Shown: positions 9,058 through 20,590 of the stretch, piece after piece
How the letters are laid out: every line of letters begins with the position of its first letter
Position numbering within the stretch: the stretch's first letter is position 1
Assembly: GCA_014529385.2 (NCBI GenBank)
Contig: CM043961.1
Location: forward strand, 18,456,478-18,520,477
Length of the DNA stretch: 64,000 nucleotides
From: Adiantum capillus-veneris
Taxonomy: Eukaryota > Streptophyta > Polypodiopsida > Polypodiales > Pteridaceae
Direction: 5' to 3'
Notes under the pieces: generated by a model
Seen by the model: the letters and a program-made list of their open reading frames with translations, nothing else
The model's database searches: none
What the model was told of the DNA's origin: nothing
Translations under genes and position numbers: made by a program

Positions 9058-11352
9058 GAGAGTGGGAAATTAATTTGCAGGAATGAAAATCATAAGAAGG
9101 TTGTCTTTGACATGAAGGAGCAACGCCAAGAGGAGCTCCATGAAGAATCATCTCAAAGTGAGACGGAAGAAGGTTGGACCGATAGCACTTCAGAAGAAGA
9201 AAGTAGCGGCAGCATTACTGAAGAGGAGTCTTCCATCGAAGTCATGGGGGTAAGGTTTAAGCCAAGCAACCAAGAGACCTCTTGTCAAGGCTTGGAGGAG
9301 GTAGGTCCTCAAGAGAACGAAGGTGTTCAAGATGAAGGGATGCTGGAAGGTATGCTATCAACAACACTTACAAAGGATGAAAGAGAGGAGTTCAAATGTG
9401 TGCTAAGGAAGTTTCCTAGGCTTTTTGCTAAAGACTACACCGATGTGCATGGGGTAGATGTTGTTCAACACAAGATTGAGTTAAAGCCTGAGGCCACACC
9501 TAAAGCTCAGAAGCTACGAAGGCTAGGAGTTATAAAGGAACAGGCTCTACTTAAGGAGGTAAGAAAGCTTCTAGCAGCAGGTTTCATTTATCCAGTGGAG
9601 AATTCAGAGTGGGTCTCTCCTATTGTTGTCACTCCTAAGAAAAATGGCAAGTGGAGGGTGTGTGTGGATTACCGTCCCCTCAATGAGGCAACAAAGAGAG
9701 ATCACTTTCCCCTCCCATTCTAGGATGAGATACTAAATGAGGTAGCTGGTCATGAGAAGTACACTGTGTGCGATGGTTACTTGGGTTACTTTCAAATAGG
9801 GATTGCATTGGAGGATCAATTGAAAACAACCTTTATCACTCCTTGGGGTTGTTATGCTTTTAGAGTCATGCCATTTGGTTTGACAAATGCTCCTGCAACA
9901 TTCCAACGTTTCATGAATATGGTGTTTCAAGCATTCTTTGGAAAGTCAATTAGGGTGTTCATTGATGATTTCTGTATTTATAGCTCAAAATCATTGCATC
10001 TACAAAGGGTAGAAGAAGGTCTAAAGAAGCTCTAAGACATGGGAGGTCAACTCAACCCCGACAAGTGCCATATAGGTGAGGATGAAGTAATCTTGCTTGG
10101 TCATAAAGTTTTTTACAAAGGCATTGAAGTGGATCCTTCAAAGGCAAAGGTTCTTATTGAGCTACCATCACCCAAGAGTCTTAAGGAGGTCATCTCATTC
10201 ATTCAAAAGGTGAAGTATATGTCACGCTTCATTCACTTAGCCTCGGAGTTACTTCACCCTTTGCAAAAGTTGACACAACAAGTAGAATTTGCATGGTCTG
10301 ATGAGCTTGAAGAGTACTTTTGTAACATTAAAGCCATTTTGTCAGAGCTACCAACACTCATGCCTCCTTGTTGGGAGTACACATTCTTTGTTAGCTCTAG
10401 TGCTGGGAAAGAAACAGTTGGTGCAGTTTTGTTACAACAAGATCCCTATAGTACCAGGATGCGGCCCATCTACTTTGCTAGTAGGGTCATGAATGCTTTA
10501 GAGAGAGGCTACACAGAGGCAGAACTCATGATGCTTTCTCTCATGTTTGCGATAAGGAAGTTTAGATCCTACTTGCTCCCAAAACCTTTTGTAATCCTCA
10601 CCGCAGAGAATTTGTTCCCTTGGGTGTCATCTCAAATGAATCTTAGTACTAGGATCTCAAAGTGGATTATGGAGTTGCAAGAGTTTCAATACTCTTTCAA
10701 GGTAGAAGATAGTGTGCGTGCACAATTGGCGGGGATTCTCACTTATAGGGTGCATGAAAAGGAGATTAAGGTGCCTGAAGTAAAGACCCTACCATTGCCA
10801 CCACCAAAAAGTATTCCTAATGCTTTTACCTTGTTCTTTGATGGAGCTTTTCGTCGAGCCACAGGAAAAGCTGGGGGAGGGCTAGTGTTGCTCAACCCAA
10901 GTGGAGAGGTGGTCATGAAAGAGAAGTTCAATCTACCAAGTTCAACTAGCAACAATGAAGCAGAATATGACACACTACTTCATGGTTTAAAATTATGCAT
11001 TGGCCATGGTATACAACGTCTCATGGTAAAAGGGGATGCACTTCTAATTGTGAAGCAGATTTTAGGCATCTGGGCATGCAAAAATGAAAGACTAAGGGCC
11101 AAAGTTCATACCATCAGTAGGCTATTTAATCAATTTGAGGAGGTGCAATTATATCATATTCCTAGGAAACAAAATGAAGATGCTGATTTACTTGCACAAC
11201 AAGCCGTTGCATGTGTAAAGAAAGAAGTGCAGGTCATCATGGTGGTGGTTGCTGTGAAGCAGCCGAGGTACCAGGGATTGGAGTCATTGGCTACATTTTG
11301 GAGGGTGAGTGTCCACCAGACTTCACAAAAGCTCAGAAGAGGAGACTCATGA
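9058..11352 (+). pseudogene. pol: Reverse transcriptase and two RNase H domains of element B (two internal stops)
   Basis: This continues in the same frame as gag-pro. An acidic spacer (9112-9350) leads to reverse transcriptase: G-F-I-Y-P-V-E-N, W-V-S-P-I-V-V, C-V-D-Y-R-P-L-N, then a TAG at 9721-9723, V-C-D-G-Y-L, M-P-F-G-L-T-N-A-P-A-T-F and the catalytic F-I-D-D (about 9958). A TAA interrupts at 10033-10035. The first RNase H (about 10370-10730) is degenerate, with S-S-S-A-G in place of D-A-S. The second (about 10820-11200) is archaeal-type, with F-F-D-G-A, a conserved N-N-E-A-E-Y, G-D-A and E-D-A-D and looks catalytically complete. The frame runs off at 11352 through a frameshift around 11260-11290. 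Confidence 0.9.
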
Positions 11353-12683
11353 AGAAGGCAAGCATGTATCTCTTCCTAGAAGGCTCCCTCTATCAAAGAG
11401 GGAAGGATAAAGTGTGCAGAAGAGTACCAACTATCGCGGAAATTCCAACCATTCTAAAAGGTTTGCATGAAGAGGCATGTGGTGGTCATTTTTCCCAAGA
11501 ATTAACTGTGAAGAAGATTTTGCTTGCGGGGTATGTTTGGCCAAGTCTACATGTGGATGTCCAACATTGGTGTAAAAGTTGTCACAATTGTCAGGTAAAT
11601 GGGAATAGAAGATTGATTTATGGTCCAAGGCAAATCGTGCTTGCAAATGGACCCTTTGAAAAGTGGGGCATTGATGCTATGGGTCCTCTGCCTAGGACAA
11701 AAAATGGTAAACTCTACATTCTAGTGGCTGTAGACTATATGACTAGGTGGGTGGAAGCACAAAGTGTGGCAAAGGTAAATGAGAGGACAGTGAGCAAATT
11801 CGTCTACACTCACATTTGTTGTAGATTTGGCACACCTTTGGAGATTGTTTCTGATAATGGTCCAGGGTTTAGAAAGGGATTGCTCACAGAAGTCTGTGAA
11901 GAACTTCGCATTCTACATCGTCACAGTACACCCTACTATCCCCAATCAAATGGTTTGGTAGAAAAAGCTAATGGTGTCATTGCAGGCATCATTAGAAAGA
12001 TGGTGAAAAACAAGACAAAGTTGTGGGATGACTTCTTGGATGGTGCCTTATGGGCGTATCGAACCACATATAGGGAAGCCACGGAGTTCACACCATTTCA
12101 CTTGGTCTATGGTCAAGAAGCTTTACAGCCAATTGAGCTAAACATTCCAACAATGCGACTTCATGGCAAATCAGCACAAGATGATCAAGAAGCATGGATG
12201 GATCGACTTCTTACCTTAGCTGAGCTTGAGTGGAAAAGAGAAGCAGCATACGAGTGCTATAAGAGGAAAGCCACACAGACAAAGGAGAAGCTTGACAAGA
12301 AACTGAAGGACAAAGGCATCAATGAAGGAGATCTTGTGCTAAGGTATGACAATCGACTCGATAATTGTTTTGATGCCAAATTTGAAACAAGATGGCAGGG
12401 GCCATACATAGTCAAGAAGGCTTTCAATTCAAGTTACTATCAACTTATGGACTTGAATGGGAAAGAGCACTCCAGGAAGGTAAACGGCTATCGCTTGAAG
12501 CCTTACTTGAGTCACCTTCTACCAAAGGATCTACCAGAGCAAAAGGCAACTATCCCATGTAAGTATTGTTCCATGAAGCATGAGTGTAACACAAACCAAA
12601 ATTCCAAGGGGCCAAACAATGAAGATCTTGTCAAGGACTCTGAAGCACTCTCTTTGGAAAAGATTCTTTATGATGGTACATGA
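11211..12683 (+). pseudogene. int: Integrase of element B (frameshifted from pol)
   Basis: The integrase is read one frame away from the upstream pol. The true coding switch lies around 11260-11290, since the first part of the overlap is shared with the RNase H frame. The zinc-binding region has G-L-H-E-E-A-C-G-G-H and C-K-S-C-H-N-C-Q. The catalytic core has all three acidic residues: G-I-D-A-M-G-P, S-D-N-G-P-G-F and N-G-L-V-E-K-A-N. The C-terminal domain carries G-D-L-V-L-R and W-Q-G-P-Y-I-V, and there is no chromodomain, so this is not a chromovirus. A short C-terminal tail includes a C-K-Y-C-x4-H-x2-C run that could bind zinc. It ends at TGA 12681-12683, inside the hairpin before the polypurine tract. 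Confidence 0.9.
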
Positions 12684-12711
12684 ATATACCATCATCCTGG
12701 GGGAGGGCTAA
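12671..12711 (+). promoter_or_regulatory. Hairpin and polypurine tract, element B
   Basis: TGATGGTA (12671-12678) pairs perfectly with TACCATCA (12687-12694) over an 8-base loop. The purine run GGGGGAGGG follows at 12699-12707 and the LTR starts at 12712. The hairpin overlaps the integrase stop codon. Confidence 0.75.
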
Positions 12712-15060
12712 TGATAGCCGTTCTTTGGCTCTCTATGATTTCCATAGTGAGTTATCCCCCCCTATCAAATCACTCAAACACTGTGGTTACCCTCACCCTT
12801 TCACTGTATATAGGTGCGTGTGAGTTAGGGGACTTTTCCCATATCTCCTTACTGAAATAAAAAACCCTCAATTAGCTAGGCATTGGGCTAGTTGAGCCAA
12901 AAAAATAAAAAATATAAGTATATTATGGCCCATGCGTATGTAAATATTTCTTTGTATATAGGGCCTAAATAAAAGATTTTTTCATAATTATTTTGGTATT
13001 TATTTAAATATTTTTACCTAGGTGTGTGTTATTTATGCTCTGTACATTGCCTCACCATTACCACAATTTTTCTTACCATTTTTCATACTCTTTATTCCAT
13101 ATAGAAATATTTTCATGTAAGCTTCTCTTATATTTGGTGTAACTCCACCCCAACAAAAATCCAAAAAAACTAGTTTTATTTATGTGTATATTTTTTCACT
13201 ATTGTGATTTTTCCATTCCTACATCTATTTTGTTTTTTTTCTAAAAAATTAGAACACCAAAAATATTTATCTTTTTATGGTAGTCTCATAATGAGAGAGA
13301 TTTCTTTTGACCCCTTTATATTTTTTCCACTTATATTATTTATATTTGACATGTACATATTTTTTAGACCCCTCAATATTTGATTTTCTTATTTGTACTA
13401 TTCACTTATATCATGATCTCAACAATATCTTCAATTATAGACCTACCAAATAAGGTCAAGGGTAGGTGGCATGCATACATGCACTATGGAGGGCTCACTC
13501 TTGGAGGTATTCAAAAGAATCATCCAAAGAAGGACCCCACAAGGACCTTGTGCAGTGGAAAAAAACGGTTGGTTTTGCTGAATTTTTGAAGTTCACTTTC
13601 TCTCCGAATTTGAAAAGGTGATACAAACAAAAGTTGTAGCTCGTGGGCTGAACTTTTGCCTCAAGTTTTTTCATATTTTTTTGAGCTACGAGCTGTGAGC
13701 TATGATTTTATTAGTGGACCCCAATTTTCCCATGCTATGCAGCCACACTCTCTCTTCCACTTTATCATTTTTCTCTTTCACACACACTTCTCCACTCATC
13801 ATCCCCACCTCTCTCACCACTCCTCTCTGTACCCTACTCACCTTCTCCTCAACCTTGAAGAATAAGAGAAACCATGGTGAACTCATACCTCCCACACACA
13901 ATTCCATTCCAAAATTGACCACCTAGTCTCATTTTTCCTCCTCCAAATTACCCATATCTATCAAAAAAACCACAAAATTCAGTCTCTTCTCTTAAAAGAC
14001 AACATCATGGTGGTTGATTACTCAGCTTCAATTACCTTGTCTCTCAAGGAAGGTCAAGAGTGGAGAAAAAATGTACCATCAAAGCTAGTGGACCGTCAAC
14101 AAGCGTCAAAATTGGCCCTACTCAAGACACTTGGAGCATCAACCTTGTAAGAAATCCACCTTTTCTTACCTCTTAAGAGTTTTTCTTCCTTATTTGTATT
14201 CTACATGGATACTCCCATTGTAAATATCCAATTCCATTTGTAAATTAATACTAACTCTACTAACACTAACCCACTATGAAAAGTCCTATCACCTCCATTT
14301 CTCTCCTCTCTCTTTCCCCACCAACTTCTTGATAATTCCAAGCAAAAGAAATTAGATAAATTGCTGAAAATCTAACCCAACCATGGTTAGAGGAGTAACC
14401 CTAGCTTTCAAAATTGCTATAAAAGGAGGGTGTAGCTAGCACAAAAAGGGGGGAGAAGAAAGAGCACTATGCTATAGCTTGAGAAGCCAAGCTCAACCTC
14501 TTGAGAAGGATCTCTTGAGTGGAATCTCATTGGCATTAGGCATATGTATGTGTTGTATTAGGGGTGATTAGCAAGGAAACTCAATGCCATTGTAAGAGAG
14601 AGTGATCATTAAATTGAGAGTAGGAAATCTATCATTTCTCCTACTAGAGTAAGCCCAACATTTGCTAAGCATGGATACCTTGTCTCCCTTCCAACGTGAA
14701 GTCATGGACAATAATGATGTGTAAGTGTCTTGGTGTTTTATGTAAGTTCCTGATAGCTTGTCTCCGGGTACTGTTATCAATTTAGCCATAAATCCCACAT
14801 GTTGTAAGAGGGCGACATGGTGGAGAGGACTCCCCTGGCCTTAAGACAGTGATTGGGGTGGCTTTTTTCTTGTGATGTGTTGTGGTGTAATTTACTCAGG
14901 CTATGTTGAACAAATACTAATCTCACTTTGATTGGTCATGACAGATTTGTAAGAAGGCATTAGTGCAACAAGAACCCCCTTCCCCCTTCTCTCTCTTTCT
15001 TACATATATATATTTATGTTTGCTTGATCATTAACGATACACTTCAAAGCAGCCCAAGCA

Positions 15061-15142
<82 letters not shown>

Positions 15143-15401
15143 TTTTAGTGTATGAGAGTGTTCCATTGGTGTTAGGGTTAGTGTAAATTCCTTGCTTGTT
15201 TGTGGGTTGCTCTAACGATTCTCCTCTTTTGCATCCTAGTTCGCTCTTAAACTAGGTGGTGCCCCTTGTGTAGTTGGGATTTGGATGAGGGTTTGTTGTT
15301 TTGGTTTGTGTTGTGTTGTGCCCCATCCCCATTGAGCAGCACGGGAGCCTTGAAGGGTGTCTAGAGGTTGCTCTTCTTGTTGCCTGCCCCAGACCGCTTT
15401 A
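12712..15401 (+). repeat. 3' LTR of element B (2690 bp)
   Basis: This is the direct repeat of 3083-5770. The terminal CA is changed to TA in this copy. A TATAAAAGG box is at 14418 and the CT microsatellite at 15064-15139. The two LTRs differ at scattered sites, clearly more than the LTR pair of E, so B is older. Confidence 0.9.
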
Positions 15402-15489
15402 ATATATATTTACGTCCATATGTTGCAAAAACCTAAATGAAAAAGCGGTTGGTCCATTATCCATGATGCACAGAGTGCAAAGTACTCAC

Positions 15490-16020
15490 TTATACTCTTA
15501 CCATGCCGATGTTGAGAAGCCAGCACATCCACAGGAGATCATCGACCTTCATAGGCTCCACCTTCCCTTCATCGCTCAATACATCTAGAGTGATGGCGCT
15601 GCGTTTGACCACTCCTAGCCTTTTAGCTAGCAGCAATTGCAAGTAATTATTGTAATTGGCTCGTTGCATGAATTCCACACCGTTTAACTGCAGTTCATCT
15701 CCGGCCCACTGGGTTTCACCCGTGGTAGACAGTTTCTTCAGGATGAGTTGTACGGGGAGAGGAGGAAGGCCCTCTACCCGTCCTCCAAAACAGCGACGAC
15801 AGTAGCCAAACCACTCCTCTCCAGGGCATGGGAACCTCCTTACCACCTCTGCTTTGGGGTTGTCAAAGTGAACTGGCGCACTTGCATACGTGTCGCAAAT
15901 CGATAGGCGATCTTCCGCCACTTTGATTCGGATGACCTTCTTTTTGGCAGCCTAAGCACGATTCTGCTTTCAAAACTCGAAGCACTCCTATGGCCAGGTG
16001 TTTCTCCTTCCTTGGGGGTC
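15490..16020 (-). pseudogene. Unknown minus-strand coding remnant 1
   Basis: An open minus-strand frame (143 codons from 15921) extends upstream in the same frame if two stops at about 15950-15985 are read through; both are one C-to-T step from Q or R codons. The protein includes a K-K-K-V-I-R-I-K segment, C-P-G-E-E-W-F-G-Y-C-R-R-C and an L-P-P-L-P-V-Q-L motif. It ends in ATG|GTAAGAGT, which fits a plant 5' splice site better than a natural C-terminus. I do not recognise the family. It abuts the 3' LTR of B and may be part of the gene or element truncated by B. Confidence 0.35.
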
Positions 16021-16025
16021 ATGAT

Positions 16026-16434
16026 TTAGGATTGGCCTAGCCCTCCTTTTCCTTTGGCATGAGTAGCTCCTTTGGTCCACTTAGGAATAGAGGCTATACC
16101 TTTACTTTTAGATTCCTTGGGGAAGAGAGGCATTACTAACCTCTTTCCTCCCTTTACATGGATGACTTGTAAAGGATTTCCGTTCCTTTTTTATCTCTGT
16201 TTCTGGCACTCATTGATAGTGTACAGTGGGTGATGGCAATGAGAGCAGCTTGCAGCCCTCCCTCTAGTGGCTCTTGATTTGCAGTTAAAATGAGAGATGC
16301 GAGGCGGCGAACTTACTTCCTGGATGTTTACAACGGTGTATGGGCAGCAGCACTTCGATGAAGGCAGCCAGTGCTTCTTCAATTTCTTCCTCCTCCGTTC
16401 TCCAATTGGAGAATTTCTGCAGTCCCTCGTCCAT
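16026..16434 (-). pseudogene. Unknown minus-strand coding remnant 2 (cysteine/histidine-rich)
   Basis: An ATG at 16434 opens a short acidic segment (M-D-E-G-L-Q-K, then E-E-E-E-I-E-E-A-L). In another frame an ORF from 16382 carries C-S-H-C-H-H and N-E-C, a possible zinc-binding cluster. That ORF continues past a TAA at about 16191 in the same frame to a stop at 16026-16028 through a K-rich end. A GTAAGTT at about 16312 could be a donor joining the first frame to the second, but I cannot show it. Function unknown. Confidence 0.3.
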
Positions 16435-16783
16435 GGTTGATGACGTGCATCGTTTTCAACATTGTAACTAAAGATTTTTTAGAAGCCCTCCTAAGTGGGG
16501 GTACCAAATGACAAGCACAAAATGGAGCCCAACGGCCTCTACACCATGATTGTGCATGTCAAACTCGTCACGGGGAGTAAACAAGGCGGGGGGGGGGGGC
16601 ACCAACTAGCTTTGAGCGCCTGGGATACGGACAACAGCGATTAAAATAACACTAATACATCACACCGTAGAGAGAGAGAGAGAGACGTAGACATAGATGA
16701 TGAAAACCCCCCAAGATGTGAGGGCAAACTTGATTCAAAGTGGTATTTACAGAAAACTTACTTTTGGTGAGATGGAGACCATG

Positions 16784-16859
<76 letters not shown>

Positions 16860-17525
16860 ATAGTGCATTCTCTAGGAAAAATTCCATATGCACGGAGATC
16901 CTACTCTTGTGTGTGGCGACCCTTGGCGTCAGTGTGTGTGCATGGCTTCCTGTTCAAGTGCTGACCCCTAAGTGCTACCCTTGATAGTGACCTCTCAATG
17001 TTCTTTTATAGGTGCAGCTACGTTAGTTTAGGATAATCTGGTTAGGTTAGGGCCCTAATCAAAAGAGACAAAGCAAGGAGTCGGGGTTCCAGATGATTGA
17101 CCCTTGCTTTGTTTTATGAGAATTTTAAAATGATATCTCCTAGGTGGGCCTTTGTGACCATCACCTAGAGAGAGGTGGCAATATATAAATGGTTTTTTAC
17201 ATGGTTTTGGCTTGAAAACAAAAAAATAGATTACCCTACGGATGTTTACTGTGGAGATGCATTGTGGACGAGACACCGGTGAATTGCGGGCTTTGCTGGT
17301 GCGTTCATGTAGCGCGTTCGTTACTTTCTGGGCCAGCCAAGCATGCCTTCGGCGTCATTTCTTGATTCATTGTCGCCATCTGTGATTTCGGTCGTCATTC
17401 TTCGTTCCTTTGGGCGTCGATTGTTGAGCTCCTTCTGGTTTTCTTCTTATGTGTGCGTATGCTTGTTTGAATGTTTGCATGTGTATATGTGTATAGTGTA
17501 CATGTTTGTGTGTATATGCGTGTAT

Positions 17526-17526
<1 letters not shown>
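16435..17526. other. Non-coding spacer with microsatellites
   Basis: I see no supported gene. The stretch holds a run of 12 G (16588-16599), a short GA tract (16672-16685) and the TA/GA compound repeat listed separately. Open frames that run through these repeats are compositional. Confidence 0.5.
16787..16857. repeat. Compound (TA)n(GA)n microsatellite
   Basis: TA repeats to 16816 pass directly into GA repeats from 16817 to 16857. Confidence 0.95.
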
Positions 17527-17614
<88 letters not shown>

Positions 17615-17806
17615 TTTTAACTGACCGAGAGAGATGGAGAGAGAGTGAGAGTGTGTGTGTGTGTGTGTATGAGTGAGAGAGAGGCATCATTCACTGAATG
17701 AGAGAGAGATGGTGAGAGAGCGAGAGATAGATGGTGTGAGAGGGTGAGTGTCTATGTGTATGTGTGTAGGTAAGTGTATGTGTGTGCGTACGTGAGTGTG
17801 AGTGTG

Positions 17807-17888
<82 letters not shown>

Positions 17889-17933
17889 CTTTGCTACACA
17901 GAGAACGAGAGAGAGAGTGTGTGTGTGTGTGTG
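17527..17933. repeat. Cluster of GA and GT microsatellites
   Basis: Long GA tracts at about 17527-17612 and 17809-17884 are joined by GT-rich sequence, ending in a GT tract at 17917-17933 that directly abuts an inverted LTR fragment. The Arg-Glu and Ser-Leu ORFs across it are artefacts of the repeat. Confidence 0.95.
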
Positions 17934-18660
17934 TAACATTTACTGCCCTAGTAACTTGTGTGTAGCGGAAAATATCATTAACATAGTGAGCATTTCATTA
18001 GAATAGATTCCTAATGAGCATAGCAAGAGTTCTTGAATGGAGAGAGAAACAAAAAGCATAACACCTAGTTACATAGGCATGAGAAATACTTCAAAAGAGA
18101 GAGAAATTAAACGATTGACAATATTTGAGGACTGGATTTTCATGGAGCCAATCCCCCCTCCGAAAGGCTTTGTATTATAGGTTCCCCCCATCAAGGGAGA
18201 TATTTTACAATACAATACTTTGTGTTCCTTCAATAACTTGTTGGTGCAATGAAGATGGAAGCTTCAAGCACCATGCACACACTTATAAAACACAACATCA
18301 ATTCCCTCACGGTCTCAGACCCAAGACCTCACACACCTCCAAAGATGGTGAGAGCTAGCGGGGTAGGAGAGTAGATTGAGAGGAAGAAGAGTATTCTTAC
18401 GAGAAAGAACTATATCTCCTCACATAATCACTCATAATAGCTTAGCATAGCTTGGTAATTAGCATGGTAGAGGAGATGAGCATGCATTGGAGCTTGGCTC
18501 TTGGTTGGATTTGCATCACAAAGCCAAGAGTTGTTGGTGTAGGCCTCCCTTCTCACAAGCTTGGAGTAGATGATGAGCTTTCCATTAAATCTTGAGAAGG
18601 AGAGAGAGTCTTCTTTGCTTCACATGATATTGTGTGGGACGCATGTCTAACCTCACCATC
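17932..18660 (-). repeat. Inverted 3' part of an E-family LTR (diverged)
   Basis: Read on the minus strand this matches the last ~690 bases of the element E LTR (54610-55301) with many substitutions. The shared end includes TGTAGCGGAA, the CATTTCATTAGA block and the terminal TGTTACA, which ends exactly at 17932 against a GT tract. The 5' part of this LTR is absent here; the matching 5' part of an E-family LTR lies at 47675-48255 in the same orientation. Confidence 0.85.
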
Positions 18661-18669
18661 CTATCTTAT

Positions 18670-19215
18670 TGTAGTATTAGCAAGAACCACGATTAATTTG
18701 CCCCAATACCCCGCCTATGCTTAGTTTTCGATTTAAAAGTGTAAATTCCTAGTTACGATGAAATTAGGCCGCGGGTCTAGGCCGGGGGTCGGCGACGCCA
18801 AAAGCTACAAAATACTGAATGGCTTACGTCAATGCATAGAGCTCTTACCTACGGTTGCAATGCAACAAACACAATCGCAATGTGACAACCGGGGAGGGAG
18901 TAGGAAGCGCAAGAAGGAGAGGAGTGAGTGCCGTTAGCTCACGCTATGTATTTCTTATCCAAAACGTATAAAACACTTACAAAAATTGGCTTTTATCCGT
19001 AGCCAAGGTTTTTGAGTGGTCAAAACTAATAATCTAGAGTTCTACCAAAGGTGGGAATTGACTAGCTGATACAATCTGGAAGCTTGTAGCCCCGGCTCAT
19101 TAATTACAAAGATTACCAAGAAAATAGGAGTTACAATATTCCTGATTTATCAAAATAATAATTGTTTTCAAGGAGAACTCCAAAAAATGGTGTCCGCATT
19201 AGCTTGCTGCTAACA
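18670..19215 (-). repeat. Candidate 3' LTR of a minus-strand element
   Basis: On the minus strand, TGTTAGCAGC starts immediately after a purine run, and AATACTACA at 18670 offers a TG...CA-type end near the E-family fragment. No second copy lies in the window, so the LTR call rests on the polypurine tract and the ends. The stretch has no ORF of interest. Confidence 0.35.
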
Positions 19216-19230
19216 TTCCCCCCTCCTGCC
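19216..19230 (-). promoter_or_regulatory. Polypurine tract of the minus-strand element
   Basis: On the minus strand GGCAGGAGGGGGGAA directly precedes TGTTAGC. It lies about 90 bases after the last ORF of the coiled-coil protein (19319-19942). Confidence 0.5.
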
Positions 19231-19318
19231 TATGTCATCCCTTGACACAGCTTTATGGGTTGAAGTAGTCTTCAGGTTGACGATGAGCGAGGCGGTCTTT
19301 AAGTGCTTCCAGTGCCTT

Positions 19319-19942
19319 TTAGTATATAATTCTTCGTTCTTTGTCAGGCACTTGCAAAAATTGCATGGTGACTTGGTTTTTCAGTTCCACCGCTGAGTAG
19401 CCTATAAATCTGGATGTGAGGTTGCTTATCACCGGCTCAAATATCTTCATTCGCCAAGTGAAGAATCCAGTGTAGAATGCTTCGTCAAAGGCTAGCATAT
19501 TATGCAAGGGCAGGAACATGCATTTGGCATAAAATCCGTAAAGGATTTCTTCTGAAGGTTGCCCACTCAGATCATAACATAAGCCTTTGTTTCCTTCCAA
19601 GAATGAGAGCCATGGGGCTCCTGTCTGCTCAGGCTCATTGAAAACTTGTATGCATGTGAGTAGCATCCTGCAGATCTTATATAGCATTGCATAGGAGAGA
19701 TCTGGCAGACTCTTGAAGAATGACATGGCGCCCGTTAGGGTTTTCACCATGTATTCCTCCATCGCTCGGCCTCTCTCTGGAGCTGGAAGCCTGGGGAAGT
19801 TGAGCCAAGCTGGCCTCTTCTTTTGCAGTGCTTCATGCGCTTGCCATGTCCTTACTATGGGTATAGGACTGAATGTTGGATCTTTTTGTAAGACTGTAGG
19901 TGCTCTTGTGAACAGAATCAAGTATCTCGGATTCTTGTTCAT
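19319..19942 (-). pseudogene. C-terminal domain of unknown coiled-coil protein
   Basis: A 207-codon minus-strand ORF with a globular composition, including W-L-N-F-P-R-L-P-A-P-E-R-G-R-A, a G-L-C-Y-D-L-S-G block and R-F-I-G-Y. It stops at a TAA, one C-to-T step from CAA, then stays open with an A-L-K-D-R-L-A-H-R-Q-P-E-D-Y segment almost to the polypurine tract. I do not recognise the family. It sits downstream, in the same orientation, of the coiled-coil region 20009-22195 and the N-terminal region 22196-23352, and is probably the end of the same protein. Confidence 0.4.
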
Positions 19943-20008
19943 CTAGCTTAACCTCCACTTTGGGTGGTCTTTATCTGTGCCATCTTCTTGCATATCCTTC
20001 TACAGCCT

Positions 20009-20590
20009 TTATTTTACCTGTAAAAGTTCTACCTTGATGAGAGAGTACGGCACAGATAGTTGGTTCCATTGAGAGTTGATTTTATTGGGAGTGAGTTGAG
20101 TGACGTTGACAGAGTGTAAAACTCTCAACTCCCAATCCATAGCGTCCTTCCAGTGCTCATCCACCTCTAAGGTGATCTTCTCCTTCAGTGCGTCTTCTTC
20201 AGCTTTTGACTGCTGGACCATTGGCACTGTATCTTCGTCTGTAATGTGGACCTGAAAGTCTTCATCACCACTCGGCTCTATTATGGACTTGGTCTCAATT
20301 TCAGCAAACGAGACCGAGGGAATGTCTATTTGGGGCGGCTCTAAAGTGTCTGCCTCTTCTTGTGTGTCAGGCTTTCCATCTCTAAGGAGTTGATTTAGCG
20401 CTTGAGTTCTGCTATCTCCTTTAGGAGCTCCTCCTCTCATTGAGCCTGTATCAGTGCCAGGTCTCTACGCTGTGGCTGTTTGAGCTTTAATTCCAGTTCT
20501 AAATCCTTGTTTTTCTTTTCAAGTGCCTTGTACACTTCATCTGTTCCCTTGATTGAGGCCACGGATGGATTTTCTCTAATTTGCCGCAAG
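20009..20590 (-). pseudogene. Coiled-coil segment of the unknown protein, after the insertion
   Basis: From 20590 the minus strand reads a charged helical stretch: Y-K-A-L-E-K-K-N-K-D-L-E-L-E-L, then, past a TGA, E-E-E-L-L-K-E-I-A-E-L-K-R, then an acidic region with E-I-E-T-K-S-I-I-E-P-S-G. Heptad-like spacing of L and I suggests a coiled coil. Two internal stops and at least one frameshift break it; both stops are one C-to-T step from CGA or CAA. The ORF from 20440 covers only the second half. Confidence 0.4.

Larger units (their letters stand above)
3083..15401 (+). mobile_element. Ty3/gypsy element B (Tat-like, dual RNase H), 12.3 kb
   Basis: Two direct LTRs of about 2.69 kb flank a primer binding site, a leader with four small ORFs, and one gag-protease-RT-RNaseH-RNaseH-integrase region. 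A second, archaeal-type RNase H after the first is characteristic of the Tat lineage of plant Ty3/gypsy elements. The left flank is not host DNA but the integrase end of another copy, so no target-site duplication can be expected there. The coding region has four in-frame stops and one frameshift, so it is non-autonomous now. Confidence 0.9.

Noticed and set aside
17343-17965. Long Arg-Glu and Ser-Leu ORFs on both strands
   Set aside because: They are translations of GA/CT microsatellites and open in several frames at once.
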